From Actinoplanes cyaneus (GTDB lineage: Bacteria; Actinomycetota; Actinomycetes; Mycobacteriales; Micromonosporaceae): a DNA stretch of 64,000 nucleotides. The stretch covers positions 124,001-188,000 of the forward strand of contig NZ_BOMH01000037.1 in NCBI RefSeq assembly GCF_016862095.1. Direction: 5' to 3'. Below are positions 17,076 through 26,094 of this stretch, piece after piece. Each line of letters starts with the position of its first letter. The stretch's first letter is position 1. Position numbers and translations under genes: made by a program. Below the pieces are notes generated by a model. That model was not told the DNA's origin and did no database searches. It saw only the letters and a list, made by a program, of their open reading frames with translations.

Positions 17076-19055
17076 TCATCCGACGTGGATGGCCGGGCGC
17101 CGGTCCGGGTCCGGCTCCTGCTTGCGGATGATCTCCCGGACGACCGGCGCGGTGTCCCCGCGGCCGAGCAGGAAGTAGCGGAACATGTGCACCAGCGGAC
17201 TGCCCTCGGCCCAGGCGAAGTAGCAGTGCGGGCGCACCCCGGTGCTCTGCTGCAGCGCGAGCAGGACCGCCGCGATGGCGTTCGGCCCGGCCGGCGCGTT
17301 GGCCCGCAGCACCCGGTACTCGCCCACCTCGACGCCGCGGACGTGCAGCGTGTCACTGAACTCCGACGGGTCGACGACGTCGATCTCGAGGAACAGCACA
17401 TCGGCGGTGCCGGGCACCGGGTTGTCCCCCCGCTGTTCCTGCTCCTTCTCGGCGTACTCGGCGACGTCACCGGCCTGCCGGCGGTTCGCGATGATGTTCA
17501 GGGCCCCGTCGAAGGCGATGGAGTCGGTGACGAAGCGGCGGGCGTCGTCGTCGAACTCGATCCGGTCGGCGCGCAGCTCGGTGGTGCGGGTCACCCGGGA
17601 GATCAGCGACACGACGATGATCCCGGCGATGAACATCGCAGAGATGGCGATCCCGTCCGGCTTGTCGATCACGTTCTTGACCAGCGCGTACAGCAGCACC
17701 GCGGTCAACGCCCCGAACCCGGCGGTCGCCAGGCGCCGGCGGGCGCGCAACACGGAGACGGTGACGGCGAACGCGCCGGACACCATCATCGCCAGGATCC
17801 CGGTCGCGTACGCCCCGGCCTGGGCGTTGACGTCCGCGCCGAACCCGATCGTGATGATCACGCAGATGGCGGTGTAGACGAGCACCACCGGGCGCACCGC
17901 CCGGCCCCACTCCGGCGCCATGCCGTATCCGGGCAGGTAGCGGGGCACGATGTTGACCAGGCCGGCCATCGCGGACGCCCCGGCGAACCACAGGATCAGG
18001 ATCGTGCTGATGTCGTACACGGTGCCGAAGGTCTCGCCGAGCTGCTCGTGAGCGAGCCAGGCCAGGGCCCTGCCGTTCGCGGCGCCGCCGGGCTGGAACG
18101 CCTTGGCCGGGATCAGGACCGTGGTGACGAAGCTCGCCGCCAGCAGATAGACGCTCATGATCAGCGCGGCGGCGGTGAGCAGCTTACGGGTGTTGTGGAT
18201 CCGTGAGCGAAGCCGCTGCTCGTCGTCGGCGCCGGTCGCCTGGATCAGCGGCATCATGCTGACCCCGGTCTCGAAGCCGGACAGCCCGAGCACGAGCAGC
18301 GGAAACGCCAGCAGCGCGGGCTCGATCAGGCCGGTGAACCCGCCACCACCGGCGGTCAGCGCATCCGTCCACGCCGAGAACGCCCCGCCGGAGCCGGCCA
18401 CGTCGATCAGGCCCGCCACGATGGTCACCGCGTTCAGCGCCAGGAACACCGCGACCAGGGGGATCGCCACGGTGACCGCTTCGCTGAAGCCGAGCAGGAA
18501 CACCCCGCCCAGCAGGAGCAGCAGCGTCACGGTGATCGCCACCTCGTGGCCGTGCAGCGCGCTGGGGAAGAACGGGTTCTCCACGATGTGCACCGACGCG
18601 TCCGCCGCCGACAGCGTGATCGTGATGATCCACGAGGTGCAGACGAAGCCGAGCAGCACCAGCACGAAGACCTTACCGCGCCAGAACGGCAGCAGTTTCT
18701 CCAGCATCGCCACCGATCCGGCGCCGCGCGGGCTCTCCTTGGCCACCCGCAGATACATCGGCAGCATCCCCAGCAGCGTCAACAAGACGATCAGCAGCGT
18801 CGCGAGCGGCGACACCGCCCCGGCTGCCAGGGCGGCGATCGCCGGCACGTACGCCAGGCTGGAGAAGTAGTCGACGCCGGTCAGGCACATCACCTTCCAC
18901 CAGGCGTGCAGCTTCCCGTGCCCCTCCCCCGCAGCGGGCCCGGACGGCTGCACCTGGTGCCGCAGCAGCCACCGCGCCAGGCCACCCCCGGCTTGCGCGG
19001 GGCGAGCGGGGCTGTCCACCACTGCCGGTAAAGCGTATTCGTCTGTCGATTCCAC
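17076..19055 (-). CDS. APC-superfamily amino acid permease with cytoplasmic C-terminal domain
   Basis: The 659-residue protein has about twelve TM helices of the amino-acid/polyamine/organocation (APC) fold, starting with SSLAYVPAIAALAAGAV, which contains the discontinuous first helix. A soluble tail of about 170 residues follows. Large actinobacterial permeases of this type are usually annotated as amino acid transporters; the substrate is not known. I take GTG 19055 as start because GGAAGAG precedes it and the acidic ESTDEY segment begins a typical N-terminus; the open frame extends to 19139 without a better signal. Confidence 0.8.
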   Translation of the reverse strand: MESTDEYALPAVVDSPARPAQAGGGLARWLLRHQVQPSGPAAGEGHGKLHAWWKVMCLTGVDYFSSLAYVPAIAALAAGAVSPLATLLIVLLTLLGMLPMYLRVAKESPRGAGSVAMLEKLLPFWRGKVFVLVLLGFVCTSWIITITLSAADASVHIVENPFFPSALHGHEVAITVTLLLLLGGVFLLGFSEAVTVAIPLVAVFLALNAVTIVAGLIDVAGSGGAFSAWTDALTAGGGGFTGLIEPALLAFPLLVLGLSGFETGVSMMPLIQATGADDEQRLRSRIHNTRKLLTAAALIMSVYLLAASFVTTVLIPAKAFQPGGAANGRALAWLAHEQLGETFGTVYDISTILILWFAGASAMAGLVNIVPRYLPGYGMAPEWGRAVRPVVLVYTAICVIITIGFGADVNAQAGAYATGILAMMVSGAFAVTVSVLRARRRLATAGFGALTAVLLYALVKNVIDKPDGIAISAMFIAGIIVVSLISRVTRTTELRADRIEFDDDARRFVTDSIAFDGALNIIANRRQAGDVAEYAEKEQEQRGDNPVPGTADVLFLEIDVVDPSEFSDTLHVRGVEVGEYRVLRANAPAGPNAIAAVLLALQQSTGVRPHCYFAWAEGSPLVHMFRYFLLGRGDTAPVVREIIRKQEPDPDRRPAIHVG

Positions 19056-19171
19056 GTCGCTCTCTTCCCGCGGTACTTCCTGTGACCGTGCGAGGAGCAC
19101 GGTACGACCTGGCAGGTAGCCACCCGCACCCCGGTGCAAACCTCAGCGGCCCCGACCGGCGGCGCCGGGGA

Positions 19172-19840
19172 CTACGCGGGGGTGCGGGGCACCGTCACCG
19201 CGGTCAGCACCAGACCGCCGGTGACCCGATAACGGCCGGACAGGTCAACGAGGTCGGCGCCCCCGTCGAGCCGGCCGCCCGGCACCAGCAGGTGGCCGGT
19301 GAAGGTGCCCGCGGCCGGGTCGAGCCGCAGCTGGGCGTCCTCGAAACCGAGCCAGCGCCCGGTCAGCGGGAACCAGGCCTTGTAGATCGACTCCTTCGCG
19401 CAGAAGAGCAGCCGGTCCCAGCAGATCGACGGGTCGGCCCTGGCCAGTGTGGTCAGCCGGTCCTCGTCGCCGGACGCGACCACGATCTCCAGCACCCCGT
19501 CCGGCAGCGGCGCGTGCGGCTCCGCGTCGATGCCGACGCTCGCCACGTCGGTGCTGCGCGCGACAGCGGCGGCCCGATACCCCGCACAGTGCGTGATGCT
19601 GCCGACCACCCCGGCCGGCCAGCGCGGCTCCCGGTGCGGCCCGCGGCGGATCGGGACGGGCGGACAGCCGAGCCGGGCCAGCGCTTCACGCGCGCATCGC
19701 CGGGCGGTGACGAACTCCCGCCGGCGGGCCTCGACCGCCACCGCGATCAGGCCCTCCTCCTCCGGGAAGACCGGCTCGTCCGGGTCGTCGGTGAACGCCT
19801 CCACCACCGCGACCGGCGACGGCAACAACGTCTCGATCAT
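19172..19840 (-). CDS. pptT: 4'-phosphopantetheinyl transferase, PptT type
   Basis: The 222-residue Sfp/PptT-family enzyme moves the 4'-phosphopantetheine of coenzyme A onto acyl-, peptidyl- or aryl-carrier proteins. Motifs: GSITHCAGY (80-88), VGIDAEPH (Asp105, Glu107, Mg2+) and WDRLLFCAKESIYKAWFP (Glu150, Lys154). The sequence follows mycobacterial PptT closely, including SVGIDAEPH and PLT-RWLGFEDA. ATG 19840 gives a length matching the family; GTG 19873 would add 11 residues. It lies 134 bp after a PptH-like gene, the same pair as Rv2795c-Rv2794c in M. tuberculosis. Confidence 0.92.
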   Translation of the reverse strand: MIETLLPSPVAVVEAFTDDPDEPVFPEEEGLIAVAVEARRREFVTARRCAREALARLGCPPVPIRRGPHREPRWPAGVVGSITHCAGYRAAAVARSTDVASVGIDAEPHAPLPDGVLEIVVASGDEDRLTTLARADPSICWDRLLFCAKESIYKAWFPLTGRWLGFEDAQLRLDPAAGTFTGHLLVPGGRLDGGADLVDLSGRYRVTGGLVLTAVTVPRTPA

Positions 19841-19974
19841 CGCCGGCCACCCAGGACTGTTCTTACCCCGCACTGGTCACCGGGCGCTCTCACGCCCCGA
19901 TCCTGGCACATGGCGGCCGAGCCTCGCAGTCCCGCCGAGACGTGATCCACAGCCGCCCTGATCGGCGGCGCCGG

Positions 19975-20796
19975 TCAGCCGAGGATCCGGCGCGGCTTCC
20001 CGGGCGGGGTGTCACGCCGGCTCCACTCCCTCGGGTAGCCGAGCGACACCTCCTCGAACCGGACCCCGTCGTACGTCGTGGTCCGCGGGATGTGCAGGTG
20101 CCCGTAGACCGAGACGACGGCGCGGAACCGGACGTGCCAGTCGGCCGTGAGCTCGGTTCCGCACCACTGCGCGAACTCGGGATAGCGCAGGATCCGGGTC
20201 GGCTCGCGCACCATCGGCCAGTGGTTGACCAGCACCGTCGGCAGCTCCGGGCCGATCGCCGCCAGCCGCTTGCCGGTCGCTTCGACCCGCGCCCGGCACC
20301 AGTGTTCGCGGCCGGCGTAGGGATCGGGGTGCAGCAGGATCTCGTCGGTGCAGACCACCCCGGTCTCGTACGCGTACGCCAGCGACTCTGCCTTGGAATT
20401 CTGCCCTGGCAGCCGGAAGGAGTAGTCGTAGAGCAGGAACAGCGGCGCGACCACGACCGGACCGCCGGGGCCTTCCCACACCGGGAACTCGTCCTCCGGG
20501 GTGGACACGCCCAGCTCCCGGCACGCCTCGACCAGCCTGTCGTAGCGGGCCACCCCACGCGACTGCTCCGGATCCTGGCGCGGCGTCCACAGCTCGTGGT
20601 TGCCCGGCGACCAGATCACCTTGGCGAACCGGCCGGCGAGCAGGCGCAGCGCGCTGACCACGTCGCCGAAGATCTCGCCCACGTCACCGGCGACGATCAG
20701 CCAGTCACCGTCGTCCGACGGCCTGATTCCCTCGAGGATCTCGCGATTCTCCCGGTACGCCACGTGTAGATCGCTGATCGCGAGCAGAGCCGGCAC
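19975..20796 (-). CDS. pptH: Metallophosphoesterase, PptH-like phosphopantetheinyl hydrolase
   Basis: The 273-residue calcineurin-like phosphoesterase has SDLH (8-11), AGDVGE (36-41), GNHE (65-68), VNHWP and YGHLH, the five metal-binding blocks. It matches mycobacterial PptH strongly along its length (KVIWSPGNHELW, FLLYDYSF, VYGHLHIPRTT, GVRFEEVSLGYPREW), though it lacks that protein's longer C-terminus. PptH removes phosphopantetheine from carrier proteins, opposing PptT. GTG 20796 starts directly at the fold. It is the first gene of the pair with pptT. Confidence 0.88.
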   Translation of the reverse strand: MPALLAISDLHVAYRENREILEGIRPSDDGDWLIVAGDVGEIFGDVVSALRLLAGRFAKVIWSPGNHELWTPRQDPEQSRGVARYDRLVEACRELGVSTPEDEFPVWEGPGGPVVVAPLFLLYDYSFRLPGQNSKAESLAYAYETGVVCTDEILLHPDPYAGREHWCRARVEATGKRLAAIGPELPTVLVNHWPMVREPTRILRYPEFAQWCGTELTADWHVRFRAVVSVYGHLHIPRTTTYDGVRFEEVSLGYPREWSRRDTPPGKPRRILG

Positions 20797-20916
20797 CGTG
20801 TCAGGCTAGACGGCCGCGTCGCGGGCCGGTGTCCCGGTTGTGCACGGACAGCGCGAACGACAACCCTGCGTACACCTGATATGGACACATAGAAACACCG
20901 CTGGTACTAGTGGGGC

Positions 20917-22554
20917 GTGCTGAGGGCCCTCGAATGGTTCGTCCTGGGAGTCGGTAGCGCGGCCGCCATCCTCTACGGCGTCCACCGCCACCGGCCCGCC
21001 CGGAACGCGCCCTGGCTGCTGCTCGCCGCCGCCGTCGTGGCCAGTGCCGGCGGCGACGTGCTGACCGCGCTGAACCGGCCCCGCGTCGCCGACGTCTGCT
21101 TCTACGCCATGTTCGTGCTGGTCGGCTGCACCCTGCTGCAGTTCACCCGGGTCGGTGCGATTCTCGTCGACCGGACCCGGCTCATCGATCTGCTGGCGTT
21201 CGCGTGCTCGGCGATGCTGGTGATCCGGGTGTTCGTCATCGGTGACGCGGGCGGGATCGGGGACGTTTCCGGGGCGTACGTCATGGGGGCCCTGCTACTC
21301 CTCGCGGTGGTCACCCGTCTGCTGGGCGCCGCCGGGCGCAACCTGTCGGCCGTGCTGCTGGTCGCCGGCGCGGTGGGTGTCCTGGTCAGCGACATCGTGC
21401 AGCCGCTGTGGCCGGGCCGGCTCAGCGAGTCCGGGTTCGTGCTGCTCTACCTGGCCTGGGGCACCGCCGCGCTGCACCCGTCGATGGTGAGGCTCACCGA
21501 GCCCGCGGCGCCGCGCCCGGCTCCGTGGCTGGCGCGCTGGGCGACGCTGCTGGGCATCTCGGTCGCCACCCCGCCGATCGTGCTGCTGATCGAGGCGATC
21601 GACGGCACGGTCAGGGACGGCGTGGTGATCGCCGTGGCCGGGGCGATCACCCTGCTGCTGACCGTCACCCGGCTGACCGACGCGGTGAACCTGAACGGCC
21701 AGGCCCTGATGCGGGAGCGCGGCCTACGGCAGGCCAGCGCCGCGCTGGTCGCCGCGGCTGACACCCGGGCCGTGGACGAGGCCGTCCGGGCAGCGATCGC
21801 CCAGCTCATGCCGCCGGACACGGTCCGCAGCGCCGTCGTCGCCACCGACGACCACCAGCTCGCGTCGGCAGCGGTGCCCGGTCCGGGGGCCGGCTTGGCG
21901 CACCGCAGCTGGTGGGCCGGGGAGGCCGGCCACGACGACGCGACGCTGGTCTGCCCGCTGTGGCTGGAGCCGCTCGCCGTCGCCCGGCCCAGCGGCGGAG
22001 CCCTGATCCTGGTGGGCCGCCGGGAGACCCTCACCGCCAGTCGTGACACCCTGGAGGTGCTGGCCGGTCAGGCGGCGCTCGCGCTGGATCGCATCTCCCT
22101 GATGGAGGCGGTCGGCCGCCGTGACAGTGACCTCTATCTGCGCACGGTGATCCGGAACAGCGCGGACATGATGCTGGTGATCGACGAGGACCAGCGCATC
22201 CGGTACGCCAGCCGGTCGCTGCGCGAGTTGCTCGGCGTCGACGACCTTCCGCCGCTGGCCACCCTCGACGACCTGGTCCATCCGGACGACCGCAACCAGC
22301 TGCGTCAGGCCTTCCGCGGCTCCGGCGACGGTGTGGTGTCCTGTTCCCTGGTGCGGGCCGGCGGCGGTCAGGTGCTGGTCGAGGCCACCTACCGGGACCT
22401 GCGCGAGGACCGCCTGGTCCAGGGTTTCGTGGTCACGATGCGGGATTTTCCCCGGGGCCCTGAGCCGGGCGAGCGGCGGCCCCGGCGGGACAGGCCGGCC
22501 GAGTTGCCGGCCTGGTTGAACCGGCGCAGCGCCCGCCACAAGTTCAGGTATTAG
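20917..22554 (+). CDS. Membrane PAS sensor protein without an output domain
   Basis: The 545-residue protein has a membrane part of about seven to nine TM helices (residues 1-265), a GAF-like region (about 275-400) ending in VLAGQAALALDRISL, and a PAS domain (about 410-510: NSADMMLVIDEDQRIRYAS, LVHPDDRNQL, VVTMRDFP). This N-terminal layout usually precedes GGDEF-EAL or kinase domains in actinomycetes, but here only a basic tail follows. The final 11 bp overlap the convergent GH65 gene. It may act through a partner protein or be a truncated sensor. Confidence 0.8.
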   Translation: MLRALEWFVLGVGSAAAILYGVHRHRPARNAPWLLLAAAVVASAGGDVLTALNRPRVADVCFYAMFVLVGCTLLQFTRVGAILVDRTRLIDLLAFACSAMLVIRVFVIGDAGGIGDVSGAYVMGALLLLAVVTRLLGAAGRNLSAVLLVAGAVGVLVSDIVQPLWPGRLSESGFVLLYLAWGTAALHPSMVRLTEPAAPRPAPWLARWATLLGISVATPPIVLLIEAIDGTVRDGVVIAVAGAITLLLTVTRLTDAVNLNGQALMRERGLRQASAALVAAADTRAVDEAVRAAIAQLMPPDTVRSAVVATDDHQLASAAVPGPGAGLAHRSWWAGEAGHDDATLVCPLWLEPLAVARPSGGALILVGRRETLTASRDTLEVLAGQAALALDRISLMEAVGRRDSDLYLRTVIRNSADMMLVIDEDQRIRYASRSLRELLGVDDLPPLATLDDLVHPDDRNQLRQAFRGSGDGVVSCSLVRAGGGQVLVEATYRDLREDRLVQGFVVTMRDFPRGPEPGERRPRRDRPAELPAWLNRRSARHKFRY

Positions 22555-24859
22555 AGAGCATCGGCTTGCGGGGCTCGGGTGGCCGTGGGGACGGCGGGGC
22601 GGGACGGGTGGCGATCGGTTCAATCGGGAGCGTCGCGCTCTCACCGTCCGCCAGCGTCACCGGTGATCCGTGGTGCGCGAAGGTCACCCGGTCGCCGGTG
22701 ACCTCGTACGTGGCCTGCCGGGGTGTGACAGTCACCCGCAGGCGGCTCCCGCGGTGACGCAGGCGGAACCGCAGCCGCGGCAGGTGCCCGGGCAGCCGCG
22801 GCGCGAACGACAGGCGGCCGTCGTGGTCACGGAACCCGCCGAAGCCCTGCACCAGCGCGATCCACACGCCCGCGCAAGCGGCGATGTGCAGGCCGTCGCC
22901 GCCGGACTCGCCGCCGCCGGGGCGCAGGTCGAGCAGGGCCGCCTCGGCGAGATAGTCGTGGGCGAGGTCGAGGTGGCCGGTCTCGGCGGCCAGGACCGCC
23001 TGCACCGGAGCCGACAGTGACGAGTCGCGGACGGTCCGGGCCTCGTAGTAGACGAAGTTGCGCAGCTTCTCCCCCGCCGTGAACGCCCGCGGATGCAGCA
23101 TCATCGCCAGGACCAGGTCGGCCTGCTTGACGACCTGCTGCCGGTACAGGTTCAGGTACGGGAAGTGCAGCATCAGCGGATAGTCGTCGTCCTTGGTCCG
23201 GTCGAAGTCCCACTCCCGCAGGCTCGTGAAGCCGGCGTGCTGCTCATGCACGGCACGCTTCTGCGCGTACGGGATGAACAGCCCCCGCGCCACCTCACGC
23301 CACTCACGGATCTCGTCGGCGGTGACCCCGGCCTCGCGCAGCAGGCCCTCGTGCGACGCGGCGCCGAGCAGGTTCTGCCGGGCCAGCAGGTTGGTGTAGA
23401 CGTTGTCGTCAGCCAGCGCCGTGTACTCGTCGGGCCCGGTGACCCCGGCGATGTGGAACACGCCGTCGTCGTCGGCGTGCGCGACCCGGCACCACAGCCG
23501 GGCCGTCTCGGCGAGGATCTCCAGGCCGCACTCGCGCAGGAAGTCCTCGTCGCCGGTGGCCGCCACGTACCGCAGCACCGCCGCGGCGATGTCCGCGTTG
23601 ACGTGCAGCGCCGCGGTCCCGGCGGGCCAGTACCCGGAACACTCGGCGCCGCCGATGGTCCGCCACGGGTAGGCCGCCCCGGCCAGGCGCAGCTCGCGAG
23701 CCCGGTCCCGGGCCTCGTCCAGCGTCCGGTGCCGCCAGCGCAGGGCCATGCCGACGCAGGCGGGATGGGTGTAGGTGAGCACCGGCAGGACGAAGACCTC
23801 GGTGTCCCACAGCACGTGACCGTCGTATCCGTTGCCGGTCAGCCCCTTCGCCGCGATCGGGTGCGGGCCCGCCTGGGCGCCGGCCTGCAGCACGTGGAAG
23901 AGGCTGAACCGGACGCCCTGCTGCACCTCCGGATCGCCGTCGAGCTCGACGTCCGCGCCGGCCCAGAAGTCGTCGAGGTACTCCCGCTGCCGGCGCAGCA
24001 GCACGTCGAAGCCGAGCCCGGCGGCCTCGTCCCGGTCGGCGAGCGCCTTGGTGACCGGGTCCGGCTCGGCCCAGGCGTACGCCAGGAACTTGTCCAAGCG
24101 CAGCGGCGCACCCGGCCGCAGCGTCGTGGTGAGGCCGGCGCGGATGCGATCCGGTTCGCTCGACGCCGACACGGGCGCGCCGGTGTGGGCCACGGCACTG
24201 GCCACCTCGATGCCGCTGCGCCGGGTGCGGTGCAGCAGCACCTCCGGTGAGTGAGACAGCGGCCGCAGCGGCGAGTCCAGGACGGCCGAGGCGCGCGGGT
24301 CGTCGCTCTGGTCCGGCTGCGCCTCGTTGGCCACCAGGTCGGAGTCGATCCGGATGCGCACCGGGCGGTCGAGCGCTTCGACCTCGTACCGGATCGCGGC
24401 GACCGACGGGTGCGTGAACGACACGAGCCGGATGCTGCGGATGCGCACGGCGGCCCCGGACGGGGCGACCCACTCCACATCGCGCCGCACCGTGCCGGCG
24501 CGCAGGTCGAGGCAGCGCTCGTGCCGGCGCAGTGAGCCGGTGCGGACGTCGAAGCGCTCCCCGTCGACGGTGAGCGCGATCAGTTTGCCGTTCGGGGCGT
24601 CCACGATCGTCTGGGTGCGTTCCGGGAAGGCGTACCCGGCCTCGGGATAGGTCAGGTCCCGCTCCTCGTACAGCGAGTTGAGGTAGGTGCCGGGCATGCC
24701 GGTGGGCGCGCCCTCGTCGAGGTTGCCGCGCAGGCCGATGTGCCCGTTGGCCAGCGCGAACACGGACTCGGACCAGCGCTGCCGGCCGCTCTCGAACCCG
24801 TCGGCGCTCAGCGTCGTCTCGCGGATCACCCACGGCTCGGCGGCTCCGATGTCACTCAC
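22544..24859 (-). CDS. Glycoside hydrolase family 65 disaccharide phosphorylase/hydrolase
   Basis: The 771-residue protein has the full GH65 layout: N-terminal beta-sandwich (1-270), an (alpha/alpha)6 barrel with HVLWDTEVF (348-356) and general acid Glu478 in GPDEYT, and a C-terminal beta domain ending in a Pro-rich tail. GH65 enzymes are inverting phosphorylases (maltose, trehalose, kojibiose, nigerose) or trehalases; sequence alone does not decide which. The phosphate-site region could not be judged. It overlaps the upstream truncated sugar-kinase frame by 8 bp, indicating an operon. Confidence 0.9.
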   Translation of the reverse strand: MSDIGAAEPWVIRETTLSADGFESGRQRWSESVFALANGHIGLRGNLDEGAPTGMPGTYLNSLYEERDLTYPEAGYAFPERTQTIVDAPNGKLIALTVDGERFDVRTGSLRRHERCLDLRAGTVRRDVEWVAPSGAAVRIRSIRLVSFTHPSVAAIRYEVEALDRPVRIRIDSDLVANEAQPDQSDDPRASAVLDSPLRPLSHSPEVLLHRTRRSGIEVASAVAHTGAPVSASSEPDRIRAGLTTTLRPGAPLRLDKFLAYAWAEPDPVTKALADRDEAAGLGFDVLLRRQREYLDDFWAGADVELDGDPEVQQGVRFSLFHVLQAGAQAGPHPIAAKGLTGNGYDGHVLWDTEVFVLPVLTYTHPACVGMALRWRHRTLDEARDRARELRLAGAAYPWRTIGGAECSGYWPAGTAALHVNADIAAAVLRYVAATGDEDFLRECGLEILAETARLWCRVAHADDDGVFHIAGVTGPDEYTALADDNVYTNLLARQNLLGAASHEGLLREAGVTADEIREWREVARGLFIPYAQKRAVHEQHAGFTSLREWDFDRTKDDDYPLMLHFPYLNLYRQQVVKQADLVLAMMLHPRAFTAGEKLRNFVYYEARTVRDSSLSAPVQAVLAAETGHLDLAHDYLAEAALLDLRPGGGESGGDGLHIAACAGVWIALVQGFGGFRDHDGRLSFAPRLPGHLPRLRFRLRHRGSRLRVTVTPRQATYEVTGDRVTFAHHGSPVTLADGESATLPIEPIATRPAPPSPRPPEPRKPMLSNT

Positions 24860-25175
24860 CGGCGAGCTCGTCCACGCGCTTGCGCAGGTCCGCGGCGGTC
24901 AGCTCCGGACGCCCGCCCGGGTGCCGCGTCCACGTCGACACACGCCGAGCCTGGTCGAGCAGCCGGTCCCCGACGCCGTCCCGGCCGGCCACGGCGACCA
25001 GCCGGGCCCGCGCGCCCAGTTGCACCAGCCCGACCGCCTGATTCGCGCCCTTGCCACCGAGTTGCTCCCGGCGTGCCGTCGCGTCGGCGGCGCTGCCTGC
25101 TGACGGCAGGACGTCGACGCTCAGGGCGAGATCACGGGCGAGTTGTCCGACTACGGCGACGACCGGTGTTTTCAC
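24852..25175 (-). pseudogene. Truncated PfkB/ribokinase-family sugar kinase
   Basis: The 107-residue frame starts at GTG 25175 (GGAG 5 nt before) with a good PfkB N-terminus: VVAVVGQLARD and the sugar-binding GGKGANQAVGLVQLGA. After about 75 residues it jumps to a hydrophilic tail (RRVSTWTRHPGG) and ends; the central sheet and the ATP/anion-hole motif DTxGAGD are absent. Full-length enzymes have about 300 residues. The frame remains open and overlaps the GH65 start, so the deletion has kept the translational coupling. Confidence 0.65.
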
Positions 25176-25272
25176 GCCCGCTCCAGTACCCAGTGATCCG
25201 TCCGGCATTCGGCTCGTGCCGCGGCCCACACGTCACTGTCGCGATCACCGCATCCGGCCGGCTCGCGCCTGC

Positions 25273-25896
25273 TCAGGAAGAGGGCGGCAGGAGAGCGGTC
25301 GTCAGCTGCTCGGTGAGCCATTCCTGCGCGCGGTCGAAGGTCCAGCCTCGATCGCGTATCAAAGCAGGCCAGGCGGCGGCGCCGAAGTAGAACCAGAGCA
25401 GGTCGTGGACTTCGGCCGGGTGGAGTCCTTCCCGCACGGCGCCGAGGTCTGTCAAACGGCCGGCGATCTGGGCCAACGCCGCTTGGAACCGTTTCGTGGT
25501 GCGGTGGTGCAGGTCGGCGGTTCCCGGCTCGAACTGACACTGCGGGAACAATTCCGTGACCGTCTCCCAGTGTCGTTCGTGAGTACGTCGGATGCCCTCG
25601 CCGGCCAGCCGGATGATCTCGGCCGCGTCGGTGGACGTCGCTATGACGGCGAGGCATTCGGCGATCAACGGGTCTGCCACCGCGGGTTCCAGCAGCGCCG
25701 CCAGAATGTCGGCCTTTCCGCCCGTGCTGGTGTAGACGCTGGGCACAGCGACGCCGGCACCGCGGGCGATCTGCGGAACGGTGGTCGCCGCATAGCCCTG
25801 CGTGATGAACAGCCGCCGGCCCGTCGCCAGAATGGCGGCCCGCGTGGCGGCGGCAGCCTCGGCGCGGCGCGGCGAGTGGTAGCGCCCAGTGCTCAC
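25273..25896 (-). CDS. TetR-family transcriptional regulator
   Basis: The 207-residue protein has a TetR helix-turn-helix near residues 15-60 (AILATGRRLFITQGYAATTVPQIARGAGV) and a helical ligand-binding domain. GTG 25896 puts the DNA-binding domain at the usual distance; in-frame codons to 25965 add a Gly/Pro-rich stretch. It is divergent from the flavin-barrel gene, with two palindromes in between. Confidence 0.85.
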   Translation of the reverse strand: MSTGRYHSPRRAEAAAATRAAILATGRRLFITQGYAATTVPQIARGAGVAVPSVYTSTGGKADILAALLEPAVADPLIAECLAVIATSTDAAEIIRLAGEGIRRTHERHWETVTELFPQCQFEPGTADLHHRTTKRFQAALAQIAGRLTDLGAVREGLHPAEVHDLLWFYFGAAAWPALIRDRGWTFDRAQEWLTEQLTTALLPPSS

Positions 25897-25959
25897 GCCG
25901 AGATCGTAGCCGGTACCGCCGGGCGGGCCGCCCGTCATCGGTGTTGCGCTCGACACAGA

Positions 25960-25986
25960 CAACAATGTTGAACATAGGACCCTATG
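25960..25986. promoter_or_regulatory. Two adjacent palindromes, likely TetR operator
   Basis: CAACA-A-TGTTG (25960-25970) and CATAGG-AC-CCTATG (25973-25986) are perfect short inverted repeats side by side in the region between the divergent TetR and flavin-barrel genes. Local GC is clearly lower than around it. They are good operator candidates; the second contains the first possible ATG (25984) of the rightward gene, which argues for the downstream start at 26095. Confidence 0.55.
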
Positions 25987-26094
25987 GCGAATACGCTCGC
26001 CGCCATGGTCGCAGCGATGGCGGCAACGACATCGCCCGGCTCTATCCAGGTCGCCTTTTTACCTGCCGACAATTCTTATTCGCTGGAGTGCGTG

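Noticed and set aside
16776..18206. Rightward open frame through the tandem repeats
   Set aside because: It runs into sequence antisense to the APC permease and is composed of Arg/Gly/Pro repeats; the repeat tract is better treated as non-coding.
25984..26094. N-terminal extension of the flavin-barrel protein
   Set aside because: The start codon lies within a palindromic operator, the extension is Ala/Thr-rich and unlike the family, and a better start with GGAG exists at 26095.
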